Below are positions 9,752-19,313 of a stretch of 35,113 nucleotides of DNA, in pieces. A program made the translations under genes and the position numbers. A model generated the notes under the pieces. The model worked only from the letters and a program-made list of their open reading frames with translations, searched no databases and had not been told where the DNA came from. Location of the stretch: assembly GCA_001275005.1 (NCBI GenBank), contig JWZX01003250.1, forward strand, positions 1 to 35,113. The letters are read 5' to 3'. Numbering within the stretch: position 1 is the stretch's first letter; each line of letters begins with the position of its first letter. This DNA is from Chrysochromulina tobinii (taxonomy: Eukaryota; Haptophyta; Prymnesiales; Chrysochromulinaceae).

Positions 9752-10570
9752 TCAAATCAGCAAGGTGTATGTGCCTCGACGGGGTCGCACGCTTCCTTTT
9801 CCGTTGCTTTGCGCTCCCCGCTGCGGCAGTTCCCACATCCCAAGGCGGTAGAATGTACTGACACGTAGCACGTCGAGCAGCATCTCGACCGGCGTCCACC
9901 ACGTCACCTTGGAGCCAGGCACGTCCTCAAAGGGGACCTGCGCCGAGACGACGCCCAGCCCGAGACGCTGCGCAACGTACAGCATCTCGACGTCGTAAGC
10001 CCATCGCTCAATGTGCAGGTGCGGCAGGGTGAGAGCGGCAGCATCACGCGTCAGCAGCTTGAAGCCGCACTGAGTGTCGGTCACGCCACTCACGGCCATG
10101 GACGCGAGGGCACGGAAGGTGTAGCCCATGAGCTCCCGGTACCACGGCCGGGATGCGCAACGCTCTCCCACAACAATGCTGCAGCCGACACGGTCCATCA
10201 CGTCCTCTAGATCCTGAAGTGCTGTAAGCGGAGTGCTGCCGTCCGCGTCCATGAGGAGGATGCGCTCGCCCGCGGCGAAGCACGCACCCGCCGCGAGTGC
10301 TGCTCCCTTACCACAATTCCTCGGCGAGCGCACGACGCGTAGACGATGCGGCTCGTCTTCACGCAGGCTGCTCAATGCTGCTGCCGTCTCGTCGGTGCTG
10401 CCATCGTCCACCACAATCACCTCCCAGTCTCGCGCTTGCGTGCGCAAGTAGAGGAGCGACGCTGCGAGAGGCTTCGGCAGGCGCTCGCGCTCGTTAAACG
10501 CCGGAATCACTACCGACAGCGATGGCGTGCGAGCGATCGTGGCGCTGGCAAAATGGAGCACTTCGAGCAT
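9752..10570 (-). CDS. ALG5: Dolichyl-phosphate beta-glucosyltransferase (ALG5-type, GT2 family)
   Basis: The 272-residue product matches the ALG5 branch of family GT2, which transfers glucose from UDP-glucose to dolichyl phosphate at the ER for N-glycan assembly. Motifs in order: SVVIPAFNE (19-27), VVDDGSTDE (53-61) for nucleotide-sugar binding, NCGKGAAL (85-92), metal-binding DAD (108-110), DTQCGFKLLTRDAA (165-178) and ERWAYDVEML (188-197), followed by EDVPGSKV. DTQCGFK followed by ERWAYD is diagnostic of ALG5 compared with DPM1. Known ALG5 proteins carry an N-terminal membrane helix. None is present here before the catalytic fold, so a short upstream exon may be missing, or the protein may be a soluble variant. 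The last 20 residues are polar and not family-like. It is divergent from the MsrB-like gene. Confidence 0.85.
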   Translation of the reverse strand: MLEVLHFASATIARTPSLSVVIPAFNERERLPKPLAASLLYLRTQARDWEVIVVDDGSTDETAAALSSLREDEPHRLRVVRSPRNCGKGAALAAGACFAAGERILLMDADGSTPLTALQDLEDVMDRVGCSIVVGERCASRPWYRELMGYTFRALASMAVSGVTDTQCGFKLLTRDAAALTLPHLHIERWAYDVEMLYVAQRLGLGVVSAQVPFEDVPGSKVTWWTPVEMLLDVLRVSTFYRLGMWELPQRGAQSNGKGSVRPRRGTYTLLI

Positions 10571-11238
10571 GGATCTGTGTGAAAAGGTCAGCTCTGATGA
10601 CTATCTTCCCCGCTTGCCTTGATGGCTTTTGGACTATGTTGGAGAGGCGGACACACAGAACACATACATGTATATTGTCCGTGGTACCAAATGATGGCCT
10701 TGGGATATGCTGATGTTAAATCATGACTTGTGCTGATCTGATTCAAACTGGGGGACCTGGGGGCTGATCTGGGGCTGGTTAGTGTGTCAAGGCAGGGCCT
10801 GACGAATGCTTGGCTATGGAGCAGCTAGAAGCCGACCTCTTTCCAAATCATGCAACGTCACCACTACGTTAAAGGGTCCTCGCTCCCCGGTACATGAAAT
10901 TATGCCCGAAATTATGCTTGCGTGATTTCAGCGTCGTTCTTGTTAGACAATCGGGTTGCGGAGCACCCGACGATCACGTAGTCACCGGTGGCATTAGTCA
11001 CAACGAAGTCATGCTCGCGGATGAGGCATATGAATTCGGGTGGGGACGTAGACTGTAACAAGTGCACGTAACACGCGGGTTCAGGCCCGGGGTTGACGCC
11101 GGGACATGGCGACTCTGAACCTTGTCTGTGAGCGCGGTATGCGTTGCACCTCGTGATCATGAGAATGAACTTGAATGAAGCGAGTGTGAACGTCAACTTT
11201 TGTGTCAGAGAAAACTTCAGCGAGAAAAACCGGAGGAA
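10571..11238. other. Divergent intergenic region between ALG5-like and MsrB-like genes
   Basis: The region separates two divergent genes and should hold both promoters. A direct repeat, GAAATTATGC, occurs twice at about 10897-10918. A minus-strand open frame at 10912-11283 overlaps the start of the plus gene and has one protein-like stretch (EHDFVVTNATGDYVIVG), but no start context or family supports it. Confidence 0.4.
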
Positions 11239-11814
11239 ATGCTGTTGGCCATGTCGATCCTCTCTGCCAGCAGCGCCCTGCATGTGTTACCGAAAACCGG
11301 AGGTACTTTTGTGCGAGGCACGGACGCCCTGATGTGTCCGAAGGCGCACGGAACCACAGCGAACGCTGTCGCACCGCGAATTCGGTGGGGCTGTGATCGA
11401 GGGCTCGCCGACTGGTGCTGCTGCTTCAACCGCCACATGGCTGAGCCCGGAGGGTACTGGAAAACAGTGCAGTTCCTGAGCGATATCAGCAGCAGCTCAA
11501 CGCCAGTTATCTTCTACGATTCAGTCTCGCAACTTCCTCTGTTTGTGGCACCAGTGAACCGATCACTCACTGCGTTTCTCAAGGAGACCGAAGAGCACGG
11601 GTGGCCGTCCTTTCGGGACGATGAGGTTGTGTGGGAGAATGTGCGTATACTGCCCGATGGGGAGACCGTTTCAGTCGGTGGCACCCACCTCGGCCATCTC
11701 ATTCCCGACGAGACTGGCCGGCCGCGGTATTGTATCAACCTTGTTTGTGTTGCTGGCCTGCCACGCCCGGCGTTGAGCGAGGATGCCTTCCGCCACGCGT
11801 TGCGAGGGTTGTGA
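11239..11814 (+). CDS. MsrB-like (methionine-R-sulfoxide reductase fold) protein
   Basis: The ATG at 11239 gives 191 residues and begins with a hydrophobic MLLAMSILSASSAL stretch that may be a signal or targeting peptide. The C-terminal half carries the signature of the MsrB/SelR fold in order: GWPSF (about residue 117), THLGHLIPD and RYCINLV, where the Cys of RYCIN is at the catalytic position of MsrB enzymes that reduce methionine-R-sulfoxide. The two CxxC zinc knuckles of most MsrB proteins are not evident; a Cys cluster (WCCCF) lies upstream instead. It may be a divergent MsrB-like oxidoreductase or an algal side family without proven reductase activity. No intron is needed to read it. 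Confidence 0.6.
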   Translation: MLLAMSILSASSALHVLPKTGGTFVRGTDALMCPKAHGTTANAVAPRIRWGCDRGLADWCCCFNRHMAEPGGYWKTVQFLSDISSSSTPVIFYDSVSQLPLFVAPVNRSLTAFLKETEEHGWPSFRDDEVVWENVRILPDGETVSVGGTHLGHLIPDETGRPRYCINLVCVAGLPRPALSEDAFRHALRGL

Positions 11815-12007
11815 GATCCTAGATGAAGCCGCAGTGAACCAGCCGTCAACAACATGTTTGACTAAGACCCTGAACACAATGTTGCCTATGACAAAGAACT
11901 CGCACATACCCACACTGCTTGTACCATGGCGACCGGACTGGGACTCGACTGGAAACACATTTTTCATCTTGTAACGAAGTGCAGCGGGCCGTGCGCGCTT
12001 GTGACGC

Positions 12008-12424
12008 TCATGCAGAGAATGGTACCTCCTCTTCATGCTCCTCTCCAGATGGTACCGCCGGCTCGAGCACGGGATTTGGTCGAACGAAACATTCGCCATT
12101 CCGCAAGTAGAATTTGCCACCCGGGGAAATGCTGGTGACCCAGCCGCCGGCGTGGCCCCTTGCAGGGTCGCCCAATGCCACAAGCGCACGCTGCCCACCA
12201 CCGTCTATAGGCTGCGTCTCAAGCACGAACACGACCGTGTTGGCTGGCACCTCCGCGACGTCAACAGAGGTGATCTCGAGAGCGGCTTGTAGCACCACAT
12301 CGCACACAGTCAATGCTGTGCAGCCCTCCTCGACGCTCGTGCCTACGTCTGATCCTGCTGATGTCTTTTTGCCTCGCTTGGGTGACCTGGGCTTCTTGGG
12401 TGACTTGGGCTTCTTGCTGGGCAT
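12008..12424 (-). CDS. Small SH3-like domain protein with basic N-terminus
   Basis: The 138-residue product starts at ATG 12424. Residues 1-21 are a Lys/Ser/Pro-rich repeat (KPKSPKKPRSPKRGKK), resembling histone tails or nuclear signals. Residues about 45-112 form a beta-rich segment with VPANTVVFVLETQ, QRALVALGDP and GGWVTSISPGGKFYL, a pattern typical of SH3-like domains ending in GWVT that are widespread in protist proteins. The C-terminus is acidic (GEEHEEEV). No enzymatic residues are seen. The gene converges with the MsrB-like gene, with 193 bp between the stop codons. The function is unknown; a ligand-binding or scaffold role would be the usual guess for this fold. Confidence 0.6.
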   Translation of the reverse strand: MPSKKPKSPKKPRSPKRGKKTSAGSDVGTSVEEGCTALTVCDVVLQAALEITSVDVAEVPANTVVFVLETQPIDGGGQRALVALGDPARGHAGGWVTSISPGGKFYLRNGECFVRPNPVLEPAVPSGEEHEEEVPFSA

Positions 12425-12942
12425 CGCTGCGCGCGCCAGAGACCAGAGATGGGGCCCCCCCAGGAAGTACTTTTTTCGGTTTTCGGGTCACGTTTTTTTA
12501 GAAGTATGACGAAACTAATGTGCCGTTTGCACCAAACTGACTGTCTGAAGTGAGTCTGCCAGGATATGGATGGAGATCACCAGAACCATGCTGGGGGCAT
12601 TCTGGGATTTTCTGGTCTGGACACTCCACACCATGCGCTGCATCTTGCATGCGCGGCCACAATCGGAGCTTCAACGGTGCACTGGACGACGCCATCGTGA
12701 GCACCGAGCCGCAAGCGTTCCTCGCGTTCCTCAACAATCACCGGGTCCCGAAGCACGTGGGTAGTCAGCGCAAGGCCAGCGTTGACCGTTGAGAATCGTC
12801 GATCGACGTACATGTACACGTCAGCAACTCAAGGGCAGCAACTAGGGGCCAAGGCCCAAGCCAAGGCCGGAGTGACCCAGACTACCCACATGCCACGAAC
12901 GATGGACAGATAATGGACAGATGGAGCACAGACCTGACCTTA
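12425..12942. other. Intergenic region without supported gene
   Basis: The upstream side of the SH3-like gene carries poly-C/T and poly-T runs near 12455-12500. The small open frames are short, overlap on both strands and show no domain. Confidence 0.4.
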
Positions 12943-13518
12943 TCAGCCCCATTGCTGCGTTCCACGTCGTGCAAGTTTCGCGGCCCACCGTTCCGAGCTG
13001 CGCTGCCGAACGAGCGCATCCATCTTGTTGTAATCACGGATAGATCGCCAAGGCGGCACGACCATCAGCTCCGAGGGCGTTTCGTGACCACGCTCACTAC
13101 CGCGGAAGGCTTGCCAGCGGTACGTGATGTGAAACCCTGAGGTCGGGGGAGAAGCGACCTCAGTGGTCTTCGTGTCGCCGCTCAGCGTTGCCGACGGGGG
13201 TTCGATCATCATTGCGCCGATATTGTTGGTATTGAACCGCATGCCACTTGGCCATCCGTTGGGCGCGTCTTGCCGGCTTCTCGCGTGGCCAAAATGACCA
13301 GCGAAGGTGAGTGCGCCCTCATGCTTGACCACGTCCACGTCACGGTGCAGAAGTCTGCCGTGTTGGTGCTCGACAAAGATTTCGCGCGTCATTGACGCAT
13401 GCGGCCACTGCATTCGCTTCTGGTAATCGGGACGCATGCCACCGTCCACATCTGTCGCGTCGTGGTTGATCATCGTCGGGCTTGGGGTGAGTTTTGGGTT
13501 CAGGCTGAGGCTGACCAT
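12943..13518 (-). CDS. Hypothetical protein
   Basis: A 191-codon frame starts with ATG at 13518 and ends with TGA at 12943. Its composition is balanced, with Trp, Met and acidic residues spread throughout, unlike the Arg/Ser/Pro-rich shadow frames. No family is recognised. Visible stretches include REIFVEHQHGRLLHRDVDVV and SGMRFNTNNIGAMMIEPP, suggesting a beta-rich fold. It lacks a signal peptide and membrane segments. It could be a complete small gene or the main exon of a larger one. Confidence 0.42.
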   Translation of the reverse strand: MVSLSLNPKLTPSPTMINHDATDVDGGMRPDYQKRMQWPHASMTREIFVEHQHGRLLHRDVDVVKHEGALTFAGHFGHARSRQDAPNGWPSGMRFNTNNIGAMMIEPPSATLSGDTKTTEVASPPTSGFHITYRWQAFRGSERGHETPSELMVVPPWRSIRDYNKMDALVRQRSSERWAAKLARRGTQQWG

Positions 13519-13972
13519 CGTGGTCCGCTATCCGGATAGCACGAAAAGGGCCTTGCCCTGGCAGCCTCTCCCCACAAAATTGTGAAACGCATTTTGAACG
13601 CATGCACGGAATGAAAGCAAAAGCGCAGTGTTTTTCACCCGATTCTCTGGACTCTGCCGAACTAAATCATCGGCCATGCACTCCGCGTCACTTTAAGTGG
13701 ACTTACTGAACCTCAAGTGTACCTCGAGCTATCTCGTCGTACCAGCGAGTACGATCTGCGCGTGCGGTGCGTCCGCCCGCCCTCGCACAACGAGGGACCT
13801 CTGGTGCGAGAGGCGAGGCGACAGCCGCACACATGCACATGCCGATGTTGCACACTCTTAACACATGGGCCGCACGGATCGCCGCAGTGCACGCTGCACT
13901 TGCTCCCCCGCTCGCCTGTCCGACTGCGTTTCCTGCGCGATGCCGATGACCAGCGTTGCACTTCGAACCTTG
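13519..13972. other. Intergenic region without supported gene
   Basis: The region lies between two minus-strand genes. Open frames around 13713-14043 on both strands overlap each other and have shadow-like Arg/Ser/Pro-rich composition. Nothing else is evident. Confidence 0.4.
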
Positions 13973-16900
13973 TTAGTACGGCGGAGGATAGTAGTCTGAT
14001 CGCCCCATCTGCCTCGCCAGGCGTCGTTCCTCCGCCCCCATGAACCTGGGATCCATCTGCATGGTCTGCATGGGCGCCCCCGGCATGTTACGCATGACGT
14101 AATTCCCACGCGCCGACGGGACGGGTGCTGTCGGAACAGCCGCGTTCCCGTAGAGGCGCGCCCCAGCCTGTCTCTGCATCATCAATGGGTTCTGCATGCC
14201 CGGCGCAACGCCCGGCGTGCCCATCGGCATGCCCGGCACGCCCGGCAGCACGTAATTGCGCATCATCGGACCCCTGGAATTGGGCATCATCGGGTCATAA
14301 TTCCCCTGCGAGCCGCGAAGATAGTTACCCATGGGCACGCCGTACATAGTGCGCGCCTCGCGACGCGCATCGGCACCTCGTAACTCAAGGGCAGCAGAGG
14401 CACGAGCAGGCGCCGCAGCCGTCGCAGTAGTTGCCTGGCGCAGCTCCTTGGAGATGGGCTGCGGCGGGAAGTTGTAGCGCAGTGGTCGACCGTCAGCCAT
14501 CCGCGCCGCGCGCCGAGCGTCTGCTCCCCTCAGATCTGCATTCGGCTCGGCGCCAACGGAACCCGCCGCGCCTGCCGCAGCCGCACTCCTGGCCTGCCTC
14601 TGCATCTGCGTCAGCGTGGTGTGAACGGACGTCGAGGGGGCGGACCTGGTGGGGGCAACAAAGCTTGACCTCCCGACGGGCGTCGGCATGCGCAGACCAC
14701 CGCCAGCAGCGGCCATGCGCGCCTCCCTCCTCGCGTCCGCACCCTTTGCCTCCTCCATCGGCTCCGCCGCCGCGGCGGCGACGCTTGCAGCCGGAGCCAC
14801 TTGCATGGGTGTGCGGGCGCCGCCGCCATTGCTCCGTAGTGCTCCCCGTAGGATCGCTCGCGCCCCCGTCAGCCGTGCTCGCTGCTGCTCGACTTCGAGG
14901 CGTGTCGAGACCGCGTCGGCTTCGGTCAAACCCACGGCCTCGGTCAATCCCTCGCTCGTCCAGTCCTTCACTCGCCCGAGGCGCTGGGCGCCTGTGAGCA
15001 TCGTCTGCATCACCTCCGCCACCGCGATGAGGCTCGAGGTGGTCAACTCGGCGCGCCCGTACCCAGCCGTCTCGGCAGCCGCCATGGCCACCTGCATCAC
15101 ATCGACAGTCGCAAAGGCCAACTCGGACGCCAGCTCAGCGCCCACGCGCGCGGCTTGGTTCTTCGACTTGGCCGCTCGTAGCAGCGCCGGCACGACCGAG
15201 TCCTGCATCATGGAGGACGTCGCCGACGCCGTCTCGAGCGCTTGGAGTGCCTCACTCACGGCAGAGGGCGAGGTTCCGCTTTGGCCCATGGCGCTTCTGC
15301 TCTGCATGTCGGCAGCAAGCTTGTGGGCGGCCTCGCCCACGCCCTTGCCCGCGGCGACGGTGGCCGCCTGCAGCAGAGGCACCGCCCAAGCCACCAGCTC
15401 CGCTGCTGAGCCCGAGCCACCTGCCGGCTCCGCAAGCGCCCCTCCGCTGGCAGCACCACCCGAGGGCGCCCCGTACGGCCGCCTGAAATCGGCGACTGGC
15501 ACGTCGTAAAAGTTCTTCTGCAGGCCGGGCGAGCGGCCACGCCGCTCCTCGTCAATCGGGGGCGCCGCCATACTGGGCACCACGACGCCCCGGTCGAGAG
15601 CCATTGGCTCCGGGGGCGTGAGACTCTCGGAGACGGACTCGGGCACGTTCTTGGCCATCTCGTCCACAAGCAGCTGCATTGCCCGGACTGACACGAGCGC
15701 TGTCTCGACTGCCACGACGACTTGCCGCTGGCGTGCCTGCGCCACGTCCGACACGGTCGACTCCGCAGGTGAGCCACCATCCGAGGGCATCGGCATCATG
15801 CCCGATTGCATCACCCCGGAGGGCATCATGCCCGGCGGCATCATGCCGTCAAACCCCGACTGCATCGACCCCTGTGACGCCGCCGCGCCCTGTGATGACA
15901 TGGCGCCCTGCATGGGATGCACGTCGGCGCCGCCTGCAGGGGGCCATGCAGATGCCGAGTCCTGCATGGACGGCCACGGGGGCCACACGGGCGGCGGTGC
16001 TGGCTGCCTTTCGGATGGGACGCCGGCCTGCATCGCCTGCTGCATCGCCTGCTGCATCGAGCCTTGCATGACGCCCTGGATGGCCCCCTGAGCCGCCCCC
16101 TGCATGGCCTCGGATCCGTGCATCGCCTCCTGCATGCCGAGGTACTGTACCGTCGCGACGGCCGCGTCCAGCTCCATGCACGCCGCATGCAGCTGCGCCT
16201 CCACATGGGCAGTGTAGTTGTTCTGCTCGTCGTGGATCTCGCGCAATCTCCGGTACTCGATCTGCATGCGCTCGAGCTCCGCGCGCAGTGTGGCCTCTTC
16301 GCGCTCCGACGCCGTCGCCAGCGCCAGCGCCGCTGCCTTTTCGCGCTCCGACGCCGCCGCCTCTGCCGCCGCGGCTGCGGCCGCCTGCGCCCAAGCTGCG
16401 TCGGCCGCGGCCGCCGCCCTCTCTGCTGTGGCCTTGTTTGCCGCGGCCTTCTCAGCGGCCGACCTCTCGGCCGACGCCTTCTCGGCCATCGCCCTCTCGG
16501 CTGCCGCCCTCTCGGCCGACGCCTTCTTCGCCGCCGCCCAGTCGACAGACGCCTTCTCGGCAGCTTGGTTGTTCTTCACGGCAGCCTTCTCCGCTGCAGC
16601 CTTGTTCACGGCCGCCTTCTCGGAGGCTGCCCACTCGGCCGCGAGCTTGTCGGCCGCCGCCCGAGTGTCGGCTGCCCACTTGGACGCCAGCTTGTCAGCT
16701 GCCGCCAGCTGGTCGGCCGCTTTCGCTGCAGCGGCAGCTGCCGCCTTCGAGGCTGCCGCCTTCGAGGCTGCCGCCTTCGCAACCGCGGCCTCCGCGGCAG
16801 CCGCCTTTTCGGCTTCCGCCTTCTCAGCCTTCTCGGCGGCGATCACCCTATCGGCCGCCGATATATTGGCTCCCTCCTCCATCACCTTCTCGGCTGCCGC

Positions 16901-17146
16901 CAAATCGACCACCTTCTTTTCAATCGCCTCGGCTTCAGCCGACTTGGGCCTCACCGCTGCCTGAGCGGTGGCATTGAGCGTCGGGCCCGCAGCGGATGCG
17001 GCGGCGGAGGAGGAGGATACCACAGCGGCAGAGGATGAGGTCATCACATCGAACTTCCGCTTTTTCGAGGCGCCTGACTCCTTCCTGGTGCGTTTCTGCT
17101 CTGAGGACGTCTCAGCGGGGGCCTTTCTCATCAGACGGCACCTCAT
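13973..17146 (-). CDS. Alanine-rich coiled-coil protein with repeated GADARREAR tail motif
   Basis: The first ATG after an upstream in-frame stop is at 17146 (1,057 residues); a second lies at 17131. A basic segment, GASKKRKFDV, resembles a nuclear localisation signal. Nt about 16250-16960 encode a very long Ala-rich helix with units such as AAAEKAAVNKAAAEKAA, then a short classic coiled coil (ELERMQIEYRRLREIHDEQ). A Met/Gln/Gly/Pro-rich segment (MQGAMQ, GMMPSG) follows, then a helical domain at about nt 14850-15500, and a disordered tail in which KGADARREAR, RGADARRAAR, RGADARREAR and GAEERRLARQ recur at 40-60-residue spacing. No enzyme domain is seen. A structural or scaffold role in the nucleus is inferred only. 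Codon bias to GCC/GCG makes the opposite strand open over long distances. Confidence 0.8.
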   Translation of the reverse strand: MRCRLMRKAPAETSSEQKRTRKESGASKKRKFDVMTSSSAAVVSSSSAAASAAGPTLNATAQAAVRPKSAEAEAIEKKVVDLAAAEKVMEEGANISAADRVIAAEKAEKAEAEKAAAAEAAVAKAAASKAAASKAAAAAAAKAADQLAAADKLASKWAADTRAAADKLAAEWAASEKAAVNKAAAEKAAVKNNQAAEKASVDWAAAKKASAERAAAERAMAEKASAERSAAEKAAANKATAERAAAAADAAWAQAAAAAAAEAAASEREKAAALALATASEREEATLRAELERMQIEYRRLREIHDEQNNYTAHVEAQLHAACMELDAAVATVQYLGMQEAMHGSEAMQGAAQGAIQGVMQGSMQQAMQQAMQAGVPSERQPAPPPVWPPWPSMQDSASAWPPAGGADVHPMQGAMSSQGAAASQGSMQSGFDGMMPPGMMPSGVMQSGMMPMPSDGGSPAESTVSDVAQARQRQVVVAVETALVSVRAMQLLVDEMAKNVPESVSESLTPPEPMALDRGVVVPSMAAPPIDEERRGRSPGLQKNFYDVPVADFRRPYGAPSGGAASGGALAEPAGGSGSAAELVAWAVPLLQAATVAAGKGVGEAAHKLAADMQSRSAMGQSGTSPSAVSEALQALETASATSSMMQDSVVPALLRAAKSKNQAARVGAELASELAFATVDVMQVAMAAAETAGYGRAELTTSSLIAVAEVMQTMLTGAQRLGRVKDWTSEGLTEAVGLTEADAVSTRLEVEQQRARLTGARAILRGALRSNGGGARTPMQVAPAASVAAAAAEPMEEAKGADARREARMAAAGGGLRMPTPVGRSSFVAPTRSAPSTSVHTTLTQMQRQARSAAAAGAAGSVGAEPNADLRGADARRAARMADGRPLRYNFPPQPISKELRQATTATAAAPARASAALELRGADARREARTMYGVPMGNYLRGSQGNYDPMMPNSRGPMMRNYVLPGVPGMPMGTPGVAPGMQNPLMMQRQAGARLYGNAAVPTAPVPSARGNYVMRNMPGAPMQTMQMDPRFMGAEERRLARQMGRSDYYPPPY

Positions 17147-17282
17147 CAGCCGCAGATACAATCAGCCTCCCGATCCGCGTCACAGCTGCATGGCGTGTGA
17201 CGAGTGCGGGACGAGATGCGCTCGGGAAGCATTGGAGGTAGGACACGCTCGCACCGAGGAGCAGTGCGACGAGGGGCAGCAT
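17112..17282 (-). other. Signal-peptide-like frame upstream of the Ala-rich gene
   Basis: A 56-codon minus frame begins with a hydrophobic MLPLVALLLGASVSYLQC and continues with CFPSASRPALVTRHAAV, the look of a plastid-type bipartite presequence. It overlaps the start of the Ala-rich gene in another frame and ends within 35 bp of the ATG at 17146. I found no splice pair that joins it in phase. It may be a leader ORF, a separate exon, or chance. Confidence 0.25.
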
Positions 17283-17938
17283 GCCCCACCTCGACGAAGA
17301 GCCGGCGCGCTTCGGGATTGTTTGGGAGCCTTCGCTGGATCGACGCGAGATATATGAATGATGACGGTCGTCATCAAACGGCATGTTCCAGCATTTTTGA
17401 CGAAGCGGTGGTCGGCAAAAAAGGGATTCTTGTGGCGTCGACTTTCGACACGCACTTCAAATGGAAGATTTTTGACATTTTTGACTCATCCCTTCGGTTA
17501 GCATTGACTTTCGACATTGTTTCACACTCGGACTCGCCGCGTGCTGCTTGGATTTATGGATTAAGTGCGGATTTAGCGGATGCTCTGTCATGCTCGTTTG
17601 TCTTCGCCTGGCCGCAGGCAAGGCAGCAGCGCGCGTACGCAGGCTTGGCGTGCCCGAATCCCCGAAAAGCGAGATATGCATGCGGGCCCTGCATGGAATA
17701 AATCGTCGAAGTGGTCATTCCCGATGACTCGTTAAGACGTTACCGTTGTGAAAACGTCGCGATCTCTTCGACTTAATAATATGTGGCGTCTGCCAAGAGT
17801 CTGCCTCAGCAAAGAATGGCCTAACACACAGCGTACGCGTTGTCGTACCGAGATCAACATGTGTATTTCCATGTACTACGTAGTGCCAAAGGTGAAAGGA
17901 CCGAAACTTAGCGCACTATCAATTCTGAATTCAACCCT
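17283..17938. other. Intergenic region without supported gene
   Basis: The AT content is higher than in neighbouring genes (for example 17440-17580). Open frames are short and mutually overlapping. It probably contains the promoter of the Ala-rich gene and the 3' end of the next minus-strand gene. Confidence 0.4.
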
Positions 17939-19078
17939 TCAAGCCGAGCGCACTGTGGTCCCCTCCGCCACAGTTTTGCACATCGGCAGCCTGACCGTGG
18001 GCATCTCGGGCCAGCTCATTATCCTGGCACCAGCATTTCCTCTCTCCCCGCCTGCGTAGTGATGCCCAATATTTGGCCATGGGCCCACCTGGTCCACACC
18101 AGTCAGCGCGCAGTTGACGAATGGCAGCGAGCCGTTGCACGAGCAAGGCAGCGATGCGCCCCAGCCAGTGCGCAGTTCAGGGACGCACGAACCATTGAGC
18201 TTGTGCTCGATGCACGTTCTTTGGCAGCTGACCAGCTCGTGCACCCCTAAGCCCTCACGATTGTCGAAGATCAGCGTATCGAAGCCGTGCGAGCGCACAT
18301 GCGGGCAGAGCGGCATCGAGTCCTCGAGCCTATTGATGAAGTTGAGGTCGTCGCGGCGATGGCGCTTGCCGCGATGCACGAGGCTGATGTTTAGGCGCTC
18401 GACGAGCTCGGAGCGGTCGGCGACGCGCAACACGCGCCCAGCGCGCACGAAAACACCACTGCCACGTTGCGTCAAGAACCAGCAGCCATTCGGCCCACCC
18501 TCCTTGTCCATGGCAGTCACCGATGCCCTCCCGCCGATCCCTGTGTAAATATCCCGGCCCCGCACATACGCCGCATAGTCGATGCGAATGACCTCCACAA
18601 ACGCTTCTTCGCCGGCGCGAACCACCGGAGCATCCCAGCGTGGTTGCGCTATGGGCAGCTCCGGTGTCGCAACGCTGCCAGCACGAGTGCATGGCGGTAA
18701 GGCGACGCCGAACTTTTCGAGACGAGTGAGCCCTAGGTTTGGACTGATCATCGAAATGCCGACAGCACCCGCGGGCAGTCTAGAATGTGCTGCGCACAAT
18801 GCGGTGACATTTCTCTCCCTCGTGTGCACGCACAGTTTTGCTCGAGGCAGTGGCGCAAAGTTCCAGAGCCACTGCATGGTGCTGGTGCTGGCATTCATCA
18901 AGGCGGCATGGTCGTTGGGAATAGGCTGGCGGTACACGTGAGATAGGTATGTTGCGAGCTCCGACGCGTCTGCGGTGGGGAGCGCCCCGTCGGCCATCAT
19001 GGGACCACGAAACGCGCGGCGAATAAGAGGCACAAATGGAGCCCGAGGCGGCGCGAGAAGTGCGCGTTTTGCGCGCAT
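17939..19078 (-). CDS. Cysteine-rich hypothetical protein
   Basis: The frame continues upstream to a stop, but the first ATG is at 19078 (379 residues). A first exon further upstream is possible, since no signal peptide is seen although the product looks extracellular or luminal. Residues of the central part read GGPNGCWFLTQRGSGVFVRAG and VLRVADRSELVERLNIS. The C-terminal third is Cys-rich (CPHVRSHGFDTLIFDN, VSCQRTCIEHKLNGSC, LPCSCNGSLPFVNC) and includes several N-glycosylation sequons, which fits a disulfide-bonded secreted domain. The CWF..GSG element recalls uncharacterised algal proteins, but no name can be given. The gene reads in the same direction as its neighbours on both sides, with 235 bp to the next stop upstream. 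Confidence 0.7.
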   Translation of the reverse strand: MRAKRALLAPPRAPFVPLIRRAFRGPMMADGALPTADASELATYLSHVYRQPIPNDHAALMNASTSTMQWLWNFAPLPRAKLCVHTRERNVTALCAAHSRLPAGAVGISMISPNLGLTRLEKFGVALPPCTRAGSVATPELPIAQPRWDAPVVRAGEEAFVEVIRIDYAAYVRGRDIYTGIGGRASVTAMDKEGGPNGCWFLTQRGSGVFVRAGRVLRVADRSELVERLNISLVHRGKRHRRDDLNFINRLEDSMPLCPHVRSHGFDTLIFDNREGLGVHELVSCQRTCIEHKLNGSCVPELRTGWGASLPCSCNGSLPFVNCALTGVDQVGPWPNIGHHYAGGERGNAGARIMSWPEMPTVRLPMCKTVAEGTTVRSA

Positions 19079-19313
19079 AGGCTTCCCGCTTTTCGGATCC
19101 TTAGAGTGTGGTAGCGAGTCTTGCTTACGGGGATTCACACGGTTGTTTTTTTATGTCATAGACATATGTTGCTACATATTGTCCTCGCTCGATCGGCTCA
19201 GAGTCTGTATCCCTGATGCCTGTGGAGAGTGACACAGTCGAGGCACAGTCGCGGCCTCACGGGGCGGCGTTACGATTGGTCGAGCGCACAGCGCCGTCGC
19301 TTACGACGGCTTA

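Noticed and set aside
10912-11283. Minus-strand frame overlapping the MsrB-like start
   Set aside because: Only a short stretch looks protein-like and it conflicts with the better-supported plus gene. It is kept only as a note in the intergenic entry.
14125-17038. Long plus-strand open frames opposite the Ala-rich gene (for example 15917-17038)
   Set aside because: They are shadows produced by GCC/GCG-rich codons on the minus strand. Their Arg/Leu- or Ser/Ala-only composition has no independent protein character.
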